This document shows positions 26,073-35,187 of a stretch of 64,000 nt of DNA, in pieces (positions within the stretch are counted from its first letter, which is position 1; every line of letters begins with the position of its first letter). A program made the translations under genes and the position numbers. The notes under the pieces are model-generated. The model did not search any database and had not been told where the DNA came from. It saw only the letters and a list, made by a program, of their open reading frames with translations. Source of the DNA: Paramesorhizobium deserti (GTDB lineage: Bacteria; Pseudomonadota; Alphaproteobacteria; Rhizobiales; Rhizobiaceae); the NCBI RefSeq assembly GCF_001558695.1, contig NZ_LNTU01000034.1, forward strand, positions 310,001 to 374,000. Direction: 5' to 3'.

Positions 26073-26214
26073 ACCCTTGGAAGCTGGAGCATAAAGCCTC
26101 TTTCCCCGGAACCCAGCAGACATTCCGGGCACGCAATCATTTTCACCTTTCGCCATTATTCAGCCACGGGCGCTCCCTTCCTTCGGTAGAATTTCCATAG
26201 ATTCGGGGATCATT

Positions 26215-27459
26215 TTGTTCAATTCTTTCGTCCAGGTCTTTGCGCTTCTCTGCGGCACGGCGTTTCTTCTGGCCGGTTCCGGTCTCCATGGTCTTCTCCT
26301 GCCCCTGCGTGGCGGCAGCGAAGGTTTTGCGCTGAGTTCCCTCGGCCTTCTCGGCACCGCCTGGGCGGGCGGCTTCATCACCGGCTGTCTGCTCGCACCC
26401 CGGCTCGTGCGCCGGGTCGGTCATGTCCGCGCCTTCGGCTTCTTTGCGTCCTCGGCTGCGATCATCGCCCTGCTCACCGGGCTTTTCATCGACTCGACCA
26501 TCTGGATCATGCTGCGCGCCTTCACCGGCTTCACCATGGCGGGCGCCTTCATGGTCATCGAAAGCTGGCTGAACGAACGCGCCACCAACGAAACCCGCGG
26601 CCAGATCTTCGGCCTCTATATGATGGTGAACTACGGCGCGGTGATGAGCGGCCAGATGATCGTCGCCGCCGGCGACGTGAATACGGCGAGCCTTTTCATG
26701 GTGACTGGCATCTTTTTCTGCCTGGCACTGATCCCCACCGCCATATCGACCGCCATGAGCCCGAAACCCTTGAGCGAGGTGCAGCTTGATCTCAAGGCGC
26801 TTTACCGGAATTCGCCCGTATCCTTCGGCAGCTGCATTCTGATCGGCATAGCCAATGGCGCCTGGGGCACACTCGGCGCCGTGTTCGGTGCCGGGTCTGG
26901 CATGGACACCACCACCATCGCCCTGATGGTGAGCTTCACCATCCTGGCCGGCGCGCTCACGCAGATACCGGTCGGCCGCTTCTCCGACAGGACGGACCGG
27001 CGCTTTGTGTTGGCGGGCGTGGCCGGCGCTTCATCCCTCGTCGGGATCGCCATCTTTCTCATCGCGCCGACCAATGCTATCACCATTCTCGTTTTGACCG
27101 CGCTTTACGGAGGACTGGCCTACGCGCTTTATCCCGTGGCGGTCGCCCACGCCAATGATTTCGCGGCGTCGGAGAATTTCGTCAAGATTTCCGGCGGGCT
27201 GCTTCTGCTCTATGGCTTCGGCACCATGATCGGCCCCCTGTTCGCCGCAGTCGCAATGGAATATCTCCGGCCATCGGGATTGTTCGCTGTAACGGCGCTC
27301 GCCCACATCTCGATCACCGCCTACGCCATCGTCCGCTCGCGCCAGCGCGCAGCACCTTCGGCGGAAGAAAAAGACAGCTTCCAGAGCCTGCCTGCCGAAC
27401 GCGCGGCCACACCGGAAGGACTTAAGCTCGTCCCACGCGCCGATGACGAGCAGGACTGA
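26215..27459 (+). CDS. MFS transporter (YcaD-like)
   Basis: A 414-residue protein with twelve hydrophobic helices. The TTG at 26215 is the best start, since no ATG or GTG occurs before the first helix (VQVFALLCGTAFLLAGSGLHG); GGGGAT lies about 10 bases upstream. RLVRRVGHVRAFG near 63-75 is the loop 2-3 motif, GRFSDRTDRRFVLAG the corresponding motif of the second half. Substrate unknown. The C-terminal 35 residues are a hydrophilic tail. Confidence 0.87.
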   Translation: MFNSFVQVFALLCGTAFLLAGSGLHGLLLPLRGGSEGFALSSLGLLGTAWAGGFITGCLLAPRLVRRVGHVRAFGFFASSAAIIALLTGLFIDSTIWIMLRAFTGFTMAGAFMVIESWLNERATNETRGQIFGLYMMVNYGAVMSGQMIVAAGDVNTASLFMVTGIFFCLALIPTAISTAMSPKPLSEVQLDLKALYRNSPVSFGSCILIGIANGAWGTLGAVFGAGSGMDTTTIALMVSFTILAGALTQIPVGRFSDRTDRRFVLAGVAGASSLVGIAIFLIAPTNAITILVLTALYGGLAYALYPVAVAHANDFAASENFVKISGGLLLLYGFGTMIGPLFAAVAMEYLRPSGLFAVTALAHISITAYAIVRSRQRAAPSAEEKDSFQSLPAERAATPEGLKLVPRADDEQD

Positions 27460-27505
27460 CATCTTCGGGGAAGAAACCTATCGGCTCACCTGATCAGAAA
27501 AGCCA

Positions 27506-27542
27506 AAGGGGACACCTTTAGCAATCCTAAAGGCGTCCCCTT
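27506..27542. terminator. Bidirectional hairpin between convergent genes
   Basis: AAGGGGAC-A-CCTTTAG and CTAAAGG-C-GTCCCCTT pair with one central mismatch, between the MFS gene and the DUF465 gene. T-rich only weakly on either side. Confidence 0.6.
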
Positions 27543-27565
27543 CTTGGGAGTCAATTCAGGAAGGT

Positions 27566-27745
27566 TCAATGACGGGTAGCCTGTGATCTGAGCCTTTCAA
27601 TCTGGTCCTTGAGCATGAGTTTCTTGCGCTTGAGATCGGCTATGCGAAGATTGTCCATTGCCGGACACGCCATCGCTTCGGTGATCTCTTGTTCGAGGGC
27701 ACCGTGCTTTTTCTCCAGCGTTGCAAGATGGGACTCAATGGCCAT
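27566..27745 (-). CDS. DUF465 (YdcH-like) small protein
   Basis: A 59-residue helical protein (MAIESHLATLEKKHGALEQEITEAMACPAMDNLRIADLKRKKLMLKDQIERLR). The DLKRKKLMLKDQIERL stretch is the DUF465 core. Start chosen at MAIESHL; the longer frame upstream has no family match. A second DUF465 gene lies divergently 385 bp away. Function unknown. Confidence 0.85.
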   Translation of the reverse strand: MAIESHLATLEKKHGALEQEITEAMACPAMDNLRIADLKRKKLMLKDQIERLRSQATRH

Positions 27746-28129
27746 GATTGCATCTCCTTCGGTTGTTTTCCTCATAAAGGCTTCAGGCCAGGGGCTCATA
27801 AATCCAATCGATAGACGACGATCGGCAAGGGCCGTGGAGCAGCCTATGCCTGTGGGGCTCCACAAACGCACACTCGAGCTGTAATCAGGCATTTTTCTGC
27901 CGCTTCAGGCATCATTCGATCAAATAAACGAGAGCCTAGACCTAACCCTGTCGAAGAATTCGTGACAGAGTGATGACAGTTTGCCACGACTTTGTCCGGG
28001 AGTCGAATTCGGAATAGTAGCATTTTCTCTCGCGCAAAAATATGATATGGGCTCCGCCCGGAGTCGAGACGCGATCCTCGCGCTTTTCTGGGCGATCCCA
28101 AAGCAGATAATCAGAACGGGACAAACCGC
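27746..28129. other. Divergent intergenic region between two DUF465 genes
   Basis: A 384-bp region holding the promoters of the two divergent small genes. Overlapping short open frames on both strands have no recognisable content. AT-rich tracts near 28020-28050 may be promoter material, but I cannot fix a promoter. Confidence 0.45.
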
Positions 28130-28333
28130 ATGTCCGATCAGGAACAGGCAGAGATACGACTGGCTGTCGCACGTTTGAAACAGGAACACGCGGATTTCGA
28201 CGCTGCCATCAACGCCATGATCCAGGTGGGCTGTGACCAATTGCGCATCCAGCGCATGAAGAAGAAGAAGCTGATCATCAAGGACAAGCTCCAGGAATTG
28301 GAAGACAAGGTCATTCCCGATATCATCGCTTGA
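28130..28333 (+). CDS. DUF465 (YdcH-like) small protein, second copy
   Basis: A 67-residue protein (MSDQEQAEIRLAVARLKQEHADFDAAINAMIQVGCDQLRIQRMKKKKLIIKDKLQELEDKVIPDIIA). The HADFDAAI and RMKKKKLIIKDKLQ segments are the usual DUF465 halves, more canonical than in the 27566 gene. Predicted antiparallel coiled coil. Function unknown. Confidence 0.88.
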   Translation: MSDQEQAEIRLAVARLKQEHADFDAAINAMIQVGCDQLRIQRMKKKKLIIKDKLQELEDKVIPDIIA

Positions 28334-28488
28334 GCCGGACAACAGCCGCGGCCTTGCCTTGCGGGCTTCCTGCTTTTCGGCTAAGTGCCCCCAAGTCGTG
28401 AACTCATATCGAATGGCGCCGGAAACGGCGAAACAAGCGTTCGATCCCTTATGAGTTTGCGATCTGGAACAGCGAAGGGGAATTGGCG

Positions 28489-28986
28489 ATGGCCGAAGCA
28501 TCCGCCGAAGTTGCGATCATCATGGGCAGCCAGTCGGACTGGCCAACGATGCGCCATGCCGCAGAGACGCTTGAAGCCCTCGGCATTTCCCACGACGCAC
28601 GGATCATTTCGGCCCATCGCACGCCGGACCGCCTCGTCGCCTTCGCCAAGGGCGCCAAGGCCGAAGGCTTCAAGGTGATCATCGCGGGTGCGGGAGGTGC
28701 TGCCCATCTTCCCGGAATGACAGCCTCGATGACGCCGCTTCCGGTCTTCGGCGTGCCGGTGCAGTCAAAAGCCCTTTCCGGCCAGGATTCGCTTCTCTCC
28801 ATCGTGCAGATGCCCGCCGGCATTCCCGTCGGCACGCTCGCCATCGGCCGTTCCGGCGCGGTCAATGCCGCGCTGCTCGCCGCTTCCGTCCTGGCGCTTT
28901 CCGATCCAACGCTCGCCGAGCGTCTCGATGCCTGGCGGGCAAAACAGAGCGCCGCAATTGCCGAACGTCCCTCGGACGAGGCGTGA
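28489..28986 (+). CDS. purE: N5-carboxyaminoimidazole ribonucleotide mutase
   Basis: A 165-residue class I Pur[16 protein letters not shown] (11-25) binds the phosphate, SAHRTPDRL holds the catalytic histidine, and [15 protein letters not shown] follows. It converts N5-CAIR to CAIR in purine synthesis, receiving its substrate from PurK. ATG at 28489 is used with GAAGGGGAA upstream; a TTG two codons earlier is possible. Overlaps or abuts purK. Confidence 0.95.
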   Translation: MAEASAEVAIIMGSQSDWPTMRHAAETLEALGISHDARIISAHRTPDRLVAFAKGAKAEGFKVIIAGAGGAAHLPGMTASMTPLPVFGVPVQSKALSGQDSLLSIVQMPAGIPVGTLAIGRSGAVNAALLAASVLALSDPTLAERLDAWRAKQSAAIAERPSDEA

Positions 28987-28988
28987 CC

Positions 28989-30062
28989 ATGCTGCGCCCC
29001 GGATCGACGATCGGCATCATCGGCGGCGGCCAGCTCGGCAGGATGCTTGCCGTAGCGGCGGCGAGACTTGGCTTCCACACCGTCATTCTGGAGCCGCAGG
29101 CCGGCTGCCCAGCCTCGCAGGTGGCCAACCGGCAGATCGCCGCTCCCTATGACGATGAGAATGCACTGGCCGAGCTTGCACAGGCTTGTGACGTCATTAC
29201 CTATGAATTCGAGAATGTCCCCGTCGAGGCGGCGCAGAAGCTCGCCGAGGAAAAGCTGGTCTATCCGCCTCCCATCGCGCTGGAGGTCTCGCAGGACCGC
29301 TTCCGCGAAAAGGCATTCCTCAACGACTGCGGGATTGAAACAGCGCCTTGGCATCTGGTCAACGATACAGAAAGCCTGGTGGCGGGGCTCGCTTTGTTCA
29401 ATGGCAAGGCCATCCTGAAGACGCGTCGTCTCGGCTATGACGGCAAAGGGCAGGCGCGCTTTCGCGGCGACGGCAGCGACGATGTCGCCGGCGCCCTCGC
29501 CTCCATCGGCAATGCGCCCGCCATCCTCGAAGGGTTCGTCGCCTTCGAGCGCGAGGTCTCTGTCATCGCCGCGCGCGATCGCGAGGGCAATGTCCGCACC
29601 TATGACATTGCCGAGAACGTCCATTCCAACGGTATCCTCGCCACCTCCACCGTGCCCGCCGCCATTTCCCCGGCGACCGCCGAAAAAGCGCGCGAAGCGG
29701 CCGAAAAGCTGTTGAACGCGCTCGATTATGTCGGCGTCCTGGGCCTCGAATTCTTCGTACTCGCTGATGGCACGCTGCTTGCCAACGAATTTGCGCCGCG
29801 CGTCCACAATTCTGGCCACTGGACGGAAGCCGCCTGCGCCATATCGCAGTTCGAGCAGCACATCCGCGCCATATCAGGCCTGCCGCTCGGCGATACCGCC
29901 CGCCACAGCGATTGCGTGATGGAGAATCTGATCGGCGACGATATAGCCCGCGTGCCGGAGCTTCTGAAGGAGCCCGCCGCCGTGGTCCATCTCTATGGCA
30001 AGGCGGAAGCGCGCCCCGGCCGCAAGATGGGCCATGTCACCCGGCTGAAAGCCAACAAATAG
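28989..30062 (+). CDS. purK: N5-carboxyaminoimidazole ribonucleotide synthase
   Basis: A 357-residue ATP-grasp enzyme: PGSTIGIIGGGQLGRMLAVAA at the N-terminus is diagnostic, and EFFVLADGTLLANEFAPRVHNSGHWT carries the metal-binding glutamate and asparagine. It carboxylates AIR with bicarbonate and ATP, for PurE. A GTG at 28983 overlapping the purE stop could also serve as start; either way the two genes are translationally coupled. Confidence 0.95.
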   Translation: MLRPGSTIGIIGGGQLGRMLAVAAARLGFHTVILEPQAGCPASQVANRQIAAPYDDENALAELAQACDVITYEFENVPVEAAQKLAEEKLVYPPPIALEVSQDRFREKAFLNDCGIETAPWHLVNDTESLVAGLALFNGKAILKTRRLGYDGKGQARFRGDGSDDVAGALASIGNAPAILEGFVAFEREVSVIAARDREGNVRTYDIAENVHSNGILATSTVPAAISPATAEKAREAAEKLLNALDYVGVLGLEFFVLADGTLLANEFAPRVHNSGHWTEAACAISQFEQHIRAISGLPLGDTARHSDCVMENLIGDDIARVPELLKEPAAVVHLYGKAEARPGRKMGHVTRLKANK

Positions 30063-30203
30063 AGTCGGTTATCGCGCAACTTTTGCCGGACGGGAGTTGA
30101 CAATCGCCCCATTCCTTGGCTATTTCGCGCCAACCTTTTACGGCGTGCCTTGGGCGCGCCTTCATTGATGCCCGGCGACGGGCCAACCAGACCGGTGACT
30201 GAC

Positions 30204-30329
30204 ATGAAGATCAAGAACTCGCTCAAAGCGCTCAAGGGCCGTCATCGCGACAACCGCATGGTTCGCCGCAAGGGCCGCATCTACATCATCAACAAGACCG
30301 CCCCGCGCTTCAAGGCGCGCCAAGGTTAA
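30204..30329 (+). CDS. rpmJ: Ribosomal protein bL36, type B (zinc-free)
   Basis: A 41-residue protein, [20 protein letters not shown] to PRFKARQG, the type B bL36 form. The [18 protein letters not shown] core is diagnostic. It has no cysteine, so like the bL31 here it lacks the zinc ribbon. Encoded alone, between purK and the TPR-protein gene. Confidence 0.95.
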   Translation: MKIKNSLKALKGRHRDNRMVRRKGRIYIINKTAPRFKARQG

Positions 30330-30422
30330 GGTCGGTTTGTGTGGAAGCGGATGTTCATCCGCTTCACAAAGCGCATCTCACTTAAATTTGCAATTGACGT
30401 TTCGCTGTGCGGGTCTACCCTT

Positions 30423-31061
30423 ATGCACATGCGAAACGTTTTTGCTGTTCTCACACTGCTCGCATTTCCCGCCGCCTCGGCGGCAATGCCTGTTGCGGCC
30501 ATGGCGCAGCAGGAACAAACGCCTGCGGCACCCTCCCCTGTAAACCTGCCTGAGAGCGGAGCGACCGTTGCCGAAAAACGCACGGCCGAACTGGACAAGC
30601 TCTTTCTCGAATTGCGTAAAGCGCATAACGAGGCCAAGGCGAAACGCATCGCCAGCCAGATATACGGCGTGTGGAACCAGTCGGGCAGCGCCACCATCGA
30701 CCTGATGATGGAATGGGCGAATGCCGCGATCCGTGAAAAGAAATATCCGGTGGCGATGGATTTCCTCAACGAGGTCATCGTTCTCAATCCGGATTATGCC
30801 GAAGGCTGGAACCGCCGCGCCACGCTCTTTTTCCTGATGAACGACTATGGCGGCGCCATGCGTGACATCAACAAGGCGCTGCAGCTGGAGCCACGGCATT
30901 TCGCGGCCCTGGCGGGCATGGGCTCCATCCTGAAGGAAATGGGGCGCAAGGAGATGGCCCTGCGCGCCTATGAGCGCGCCCTTGCTGTCTATCCCATGAT
31001 GCGCGAAGCGCAGAAGGAGGTCGGTGAGATCGCCGATGAACTCGCCGGCACGCGTACCTGA
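30423..31061 (+). CDS. Exported tetratricopeptide-repeat protein
   Basis: A 212-residue protein: MHMRNVFAVLTLLAFPAASAAMPVAAMAQ is a signal peptide, so the start was placed there instead of at GTG 30339, which opens the same frame. Residues about 90-195 hold three TPR-like helix pairs (AIREKKYPVAMDFLNEVIVLNPDYAEGWNRRATLFFLMNDYGGAMRDINKALQLEPRHFAALAGMGSILKEMGRKEMALRAYERAL). Probably a periplasmic scaffold; partners unknown. Confidence 0.85.
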   Translation: MHMRNVFAVLTLLAFPAASAAMPVAAMAQQEQTPAAPSPVNLPESGATVAEKRTAELDKLFLELRKAHNEAKAKRIASQIYGVWNQSGSATIDLMMEWANAAIREKKYPVAMDFLNEVIVLNPDYAEGWNRRATLFFLMNDYGGAMRDINKALQLEPRHFAALAGMGSILKEMGRKEMALRAYERALAVYPMMREAQKEVGEIADELAGTRT

Positions 31062-31100
31062 AAGCCGTTCGCCGCCGTTTCTTCTCCCCAGGCAGATGAT

Positions 31101-31169
31101 ACCCCCATCCGGGCTTCGGACCACCTTGTCCTCCTGTGAGAGAAGGTGGTCCGAAGCCCGGATGGGGGT
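31101..31169. repeat. Palindromic repeat element with 27-bp perfect arms
   Basis: ACCCCCATCCGGGCTTCGGA plus seven bases (31101-31127) is exactly complementary to 31143-31169, around a 15-base loop. It sits between the convergent TPR-protein and pyk genes and may end both transcripts. Such palindromic units are frequent between genes in Rhizobiales. Confidence 0.85.
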
Positions 31170-31220
31170 GGTTGTGGAGCAAGCCGCCTCAATGACGGCG
31201 ATGCGAGCGAAATCCGTAGA

Positions 31221-32657
31221 TCAGATCCCCGTCAGCCCGTCCGTGCCAATATAGGCGATGCGCAGCATGTTGGTGGCGCCGGGAGTACGCAGCGGTACGC
31301 CGGCGGTGATGATCACGCGGTCGCCCGGCTTGGCGAAGCCCTCGCGGAAGGCGATGTTGCAGGCCCGGTCGACCATGTCGTCCAGATCGCGCGCATCCTC
31401 GGTGACGACGCAATGCAGCCCCCAGACGATCGAGAGCCGGCGTGCCGTCTCGACGATCGGCGAAAGCGTGATGATCGGCGTCTGCGGGCGCTCGCGGGCC
31501 GCGCGCAGCCCTGTCGTCCCCGAGGCCGTATAAGTGATGATCGCCGAAAGCCGGAGCGTTTCCGCGATTTGACGCGCCGCGAGCGAAATCGCGTCGGCGC
31601 CGGTTGCCTCGGGTTCCGAGCGCTGCGCATAGATGATGCCGGGATAGGTCGGATCGCGCTCCACCTTCTCGGCGATCCGCGCCATGGTGGCGACGGCCTC
31701 GACCGGATATTGGCCAGCCGCCGATTCCGCCGACAGCATGATCGCATCCGCGCCCTCGAACACGGCGGTTGCAACGTCGGACACTTCGGCGCGGGTCGGC
31801 ACCGGCGCGGTGATCATGGATTCCAGCATCTGCGTGGCCACGACCACCGGCTTTCCGGCGCGACGGGCAGCACGCGTGATCTGTTTCTGGATGCCGGGAA
31901 CGGCTTCCAGGGGCATTTCCACGCCGAGATCGCCGCGCGCCACCATCAGCGCATCGGAGAGTTCGATAATTTCATCGAGGCGGGCGACCGCCTGAGGCTT
32001 TTCGATCTTGGAAAGAAGGCCGACGCGGCCGCGTGCGATCTTGCGCACCTCCGCCAGATCTTCCGGGCGCTGGATGAAGGAAAGCGCCACCCAGTCGATC
32101 TCCTCCTGCAGCACGGCATCGAGATCCTTGCGATCTTTCTCGGTCAAGGCGCTGACGCCGAGCGTCGTATCGGGAAGGCTGACGCCCTTGCGGTCGGAAA
32201 TGCCGGTGCCGGAAACCACGCGCGTGCGTACCGACTTGCCGTCGGCGGCTTCGGCGACCAGCGTCAAGCGACCGTCATCGATCAGCAGGCGATGCCCCGG
32301 CTCGACCGACTGCAGGATCTCCGGATGCGGCAGGAAAACACGGGTATTGTCGCCGGGCACATCCTGATCGTCTAGCGTGAAGGTCTGGCCGGGCGTCAGG
32401 CTGACCTTGGTATCCTTGAATTTGCCGACGCGCAGCTTCGGCCCTTGCAGGTCGGCAAGTATGCCGATGGGCCGGCCCAATTCCCGCTCCACGTTGCGGA
32501 TGCGGCGGACGAGCGAGCGCATCAGATCATGGTCGGCATGGCTCATATTGATGCGGAAAACATCCGCCCCGGCCTCGAAGAGCTTACGGATCGTCGCTTC
32601 TTCGGAGGATGCCGGTCCCAGCGTTGCCAGAATTTTGACCTTGCGGCTGCGTCTCAT
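31221..32657 (-). CDS. pyk: Pyruvate kinase
   Basis: A 478-residue enzyme of usual length. RRSRKVKILATLGPASS and FRINMSHAD open the barrel; SKIEKPQAVARLDEIIELSDALMVARGDLGVE contains the active-site lysine and metal-binding ED residues; MLESMI and PTRAEVSDVATAVFEGADAIMLSAE follow. It converts phosphoenolpyruvate and ADP to pyruvate and ATP. Its ATG overlaps the stop codon of the DUF1036 gene (ATGA), so the two form an operon. Confidence 0.96.
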   Translation of the reverse strand: MRRSRKVKILATLGPASSEEATIRKLFEAGADVFRINMSHADHDLMRSLVRRIRNVERELGRPIGILADLQGPKLRVGKFKDTKVSLTPGQTFTLDDQDVPGDNTRVFLPHPEILQSVEPGHRLLIDDGRLTLVAEAADGKSVRTRVVSGTGISDRKGVSLPDTTLGVSALTEKDRKDLDAVLQEEIDWVALSFIQRPEDLAEVRKIARGRVGLLSKIEKPQAVARLDEIIELSDALMVARGDLGVEMPLEAVPGIQKQITRAARRAGKPVVVATQMLESMITAPVPTRAEVSDVATAVFEGADAIMLSAESAAGQYPVEAVATMARIAEKVERDPTYPGIIYAQRSEPEATGADAISLAARQIAETLRLSAIITYTASGTTGLRAARERPQTPIITLSPIVETARRLSIVWGLHCVVTEDARDLDDMVDRACNIAFREGFAKPGDRVIITAGVPLRTPGATNMLRIAYIGTDGLTGI

Positions 32658-33112
32658 GGATTGTTTGTTCCTGTCACTGTCGGATTTTCGGGCGGCGCCT
32701 CATCGGTCAGCTGGACCATCCAGCTCGATTGCTCACCCGTGTCGTATTCCTGAAAGCCGGCGCGCTGGAACCCGCGCGCAAAACAGTCGTTGACGCCGGC
32801 GATCTTGAATTCCTTTTCAGCGACGCACATGTTGACCGGGCCGTCCCAGCGCCCGCCGCCTTCGGCATCCTCCGCATAGAGGTAATAGTAGCGCTGGGAG
32901 AGCGGCCCTTCGATCAGCGTCTTGCAGCTCGAGCCATTGATGTGCCACCAGCCCTCGGTGACCCATCCCGTCTTGGCGCGATAGCCGATGGCGACGCCCA
33001 CCAGATTCTGCGTCGAATTGCAGACGCGGAAATCGGCACGGGCCTCGGCCGCCATGAACAGCATGCCCATCGCGAAAATGCTAAGAAAAACCAGGGGGTG
33101 TTTAGAGCGCAT
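32654..33112 (-). CDS. Secreted DUF1036 protein
   Basis: A 152-residue protein: signal peptide MRSKHPLVFLSIFAMGMLFMAAEARA, then DFRVCNSTQNLVGVAIGYRAKTGWVTEGWWHI, the DUF1036 start. Conserved cysteines (VCNS, SSCKTL, NMCVAE, DCFARG) suggest two disulfides, fitting a periplasmic site. Start chosen to begin the signal; three in-frame ATGs lie upstream. Conserved in front of pyk in related genomes; function unknown. Confidence 0.87.
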   Translation of the reverse strand: MRSKHPLVFLSIFAMGMLFMAAEARADFRVCNSTQNLVGVAIGYRAKTGWVTEGWWHINGSSCKTLIEGPLSQRYYYLYAEDAEGGGRWDGPVNMCVAEKEFKIAGVNDCFARGFQRAGFQEYDTGEQSSWMVQLTDEAPPENPTVTGTNNP

Positions 33113-33379
33113 CCGCCGAAACCTTTCAGCGCACATGTGCGGGTCTGTCACGCTTGAAAATCCCATTTTTGTTGCCCTCTTTTCGGCAGTTTCGCAGGTG
33201 ATGTCAACGCGCCGGGACGACTGTTGAGCGAGAAAAGGCCAACCACAGGAAATTTCATCGAGGCTCCTTGCTGACTTGCGAAATCTCCACCGCTCCTGAT
33301 GGCAAAAGAATGGCGGTTGCAATCCGCCCGCCCGCATGAGAGACCGAAATCTCCCCGCAGGAACCACGGACCCGCCTTC

Positions 33380-34186
33380 ATGCAGTTTTCACCTGTGCAT
33401 CATGTCGAGGGAGACTATAGCCTCGGCCTGCTCCTGATCGCCGACCACGCCAAACGCGACCTTCCGCCGGAATATGGCTCGCTTGGGCTCGCGGCAGAAC
33501 AATTTGAACGGCATATCGCCTATGATATCGGCGTCGAGAACCTGACCCGCGACATCGCCCGGCGTCTGGGTACTCCGGCGGTCCTCGGCGGCTTTTCCCG
33601 CCTGCTCATCGATCCCAATCGCGGCGAGGATGATCCGACGCTGATCATGCGGCTTTCGGACGGCGCGGTGATACCGGGCAACCATCCGCTGAGCGAAGCC
33701 GAACGCGAAAAGCGCCTGAACCTCTATTACCGCCCCTATGATGCGGCCGTGGCGGGTGCGATAAGCAGGATCGTTGCGGCGACGGGAAAGCCGCCGCTGG
33801 TCGTCTCGATCCACTCCTTCACACCGTTCTGGAAGACAAAGGAGCGGCCATGGCATATCAGCCTGCTCTGGGACAGCGATCCGCGCGCCGTCAAACCGCT
33901 CTTGGACATGCTGCGCGCCGACCCCGCACTCGTGGTGGGCGACAACGAGCCTTATGACGGCGCGCTGCGCAACGACACGATGTTCCGCCATTGCGTCGTC
34001 ACCGGCTATGCCCATGCATTGATCGAGGTGCGGCAGGACCTGATCCGGGATGCGGCGGGTGCCGAAAGCTGGGCGGAAAGGCTGGCGCCGATGCTTGCAG
34101 CCGTGAATGCCCTGCCCGATATTCACGAGATCCAGCATTTCGGTTCGCGAACCGGCCCCATTATGGAAAAGGAGGAAGCGGCATGA
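33380..34186 (+). CDS. N-formylglutamate amidohydrolase family protein
   Basis: A 268-residue protein: LLLIADHAKRDLPPEYG (the family's histidine motif) near the start, SRLLIDPNRGEDDPTLIM and VSIHSFTPFW follow, the latter bearing a second metal-ligand histidine. The true hutG-type enzyme ends histidine degradation; no hut genes are near, so the natural substrate is uncertain. Start placed at MQFSPVHHVEG. It is translationally coupled to the DUF1244 gene. Confidence 0.87.
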   Translation: MQFSPVHHVEGDYSLGLLLIADHAKRDLPPEYGSLGLAAEQFERHIAYDIGVENLTRDIARRLGTPAVLGGFSRLLIDPNRGEDDPTLIMRLSDGAVIPGNHPLSEAEREKRLNLYYRPYDAAVAGAISRIVAATGKPPLVVSIHSFTPFWKTKERPWHISLLWDSDPRAVKPLLDMLRADPALVVGDNEPYDGALRNDTMFRHCVVTGYAHALIEVRQDLIRDAAGAESWAERLAPMLAAVNALPDIHEIQHFGSRTGPIMEKEEAA

Positions 34187-34488
34187 GAGAGTTGAGCCAA
34201 CAACAGCGCCTCGAATTCGAGGCGGCTGCCTTCCGCACCCTGATAGAGCATCTGCGCAGCCGCAGCGACGTGCAGAACATCGACCTGATGAACCTCGCCG
34301 GCTTCTGCCGCAACTGCCTTGCCAACTGGTATCGGGATGCGGCCGATGCCGCCGGCGTCGACCTTTCCAAGGAGGAGGCACGCGAGATCATCTACGGCAT
34401 GCCCTATGAGGAATGGCGCGCCAAGCACCAGACCGAAGCGTCGGAAGCGCAGAAAGCCGCTTTCGAAACCGGCAAGCCGTCGCATTGA
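34183..34488 (+). CDS. DUF1244 protein
   Basis: A 101-residue protein with the DUF1244 core VQNIDLMNLAGFCRNCLANWYRDAADAAG and EIIYGMPYEEWRAKHQ. Cysteines at FCRNCL could bind metal. The ATG overlaps the previous stop (ATGA) and follows AGGAGGAAG, an excellent ribosome site. Function unknown; its tie to the amidohydrolase is by position. Confidence 0.9.
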   Translation: MRELSQQQRLEFEAAAFRTLIEHLRSRSDVQNIDLMNLAGFCRNCLANWYRDAADAAGVDLSKEEAREIIYGMPYEEWRAKHQTEASEAQKAAFETGKPSH

Positions 34489-34617
34489 AACCATTCGTTT
34501 CCGGATGACGCGCTCTCCGGTCTTGACCATCCGTACCGGGTCGGGCATCGAATTGCCCCGACCTTGGCCAGCGAGTCGCAGGCCTGTCCCTTCCCCACCA
34601 ATCTGGAGAACGAATCC

Positions 34618-34878
34618 GTGGACGACATCACAAGCGATACCGCACAAACCGTAGCCGTCGGACAGTTGCGTGCTTTCATCGAGCGCATCGAGCGTCTCGA
34701 GGAAGAAAAGAAGACCATTTCCGAGGACATCAAGGAAGTCTACGCGGAATTGAAGGGCACCGGCTTCGACACCAAGGCCGTGCGCTCCATTATTCGTCTG
34801 CGCAAGAAGGAAGAGCACGAGCGCCAGGAAGAAGAGGCGATCATCCAGCTCTACAAGGATGCGCTTGGCATGAGCTGA
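34618..34878 (+). CDS. gapR: Nucleoid-associated protein GapR (DUF2312)
   Basis: An 86-residue protein started by GTG (GGAG nine bases ahead). [50 protein letters not shown] is the GapR coiled coil and basic DNA-binding segment. Caulobacter GapR clamps overtwisted DNA ahead of replication and transcription complexes. The open frame extends 18 codons upstream but without family likeness. Confidence 0.93.
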   Translation: MDDITSDTAQTVAVGQLRAFIERIERLEEEKKTISEDIKEVYAELKGTGFDTKAVRSIIRLRKKEEHERQEEEAIIQLYKDALGMS

Positions 34879-34920
34879 CTTCCACGGGTTCTCCTTGGGC
34901 TTGCCCCGAGGATCCACGGT

Positions 34921-35119
34921 TAGTGTTTGTCAGAACCAGCTTGAAGCGGTGTCCGTCTGGCCGTCATTCTCGGGCTTGTCCCGAGAATCTACTGCAGCCT
35001 GATCTGTCAGGACGGTGATCATTCTCTTTTTTCTTATGGTAGATTCTCGGGACAAGCCCGAGAATGACGGCGGGATAATGAGCCGCGTTCTGCTAGCGTA
35101 AACCGTGGCGGACTCTAAG
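34921..35119 (+). repeat. Dispersed palindromic repeat, copy 2
   Basis: About 199 bp matching 16526-16732 along its whole length, same orientation, with an 8-bp gap near the right end. Arms GTCATTCTCGGGCTTGTCCC (near 34962) and its complement (near 35046) are perfect here, whereas copy 1 has one change. Between gapR and the ABC-F gene, in a 309-bp region that holds no gene. Just before it (34888-34918) lies a fragment resembling the arm of the 39566 element. Confidence 0.85.
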
Positions 35120-35187
35120 GAGCAGAAAGGGGCCTGTCACCCGCCTCGTATTCGGGAGAACGGGCTCCCCTCGTGCCAAAGCCGCGC

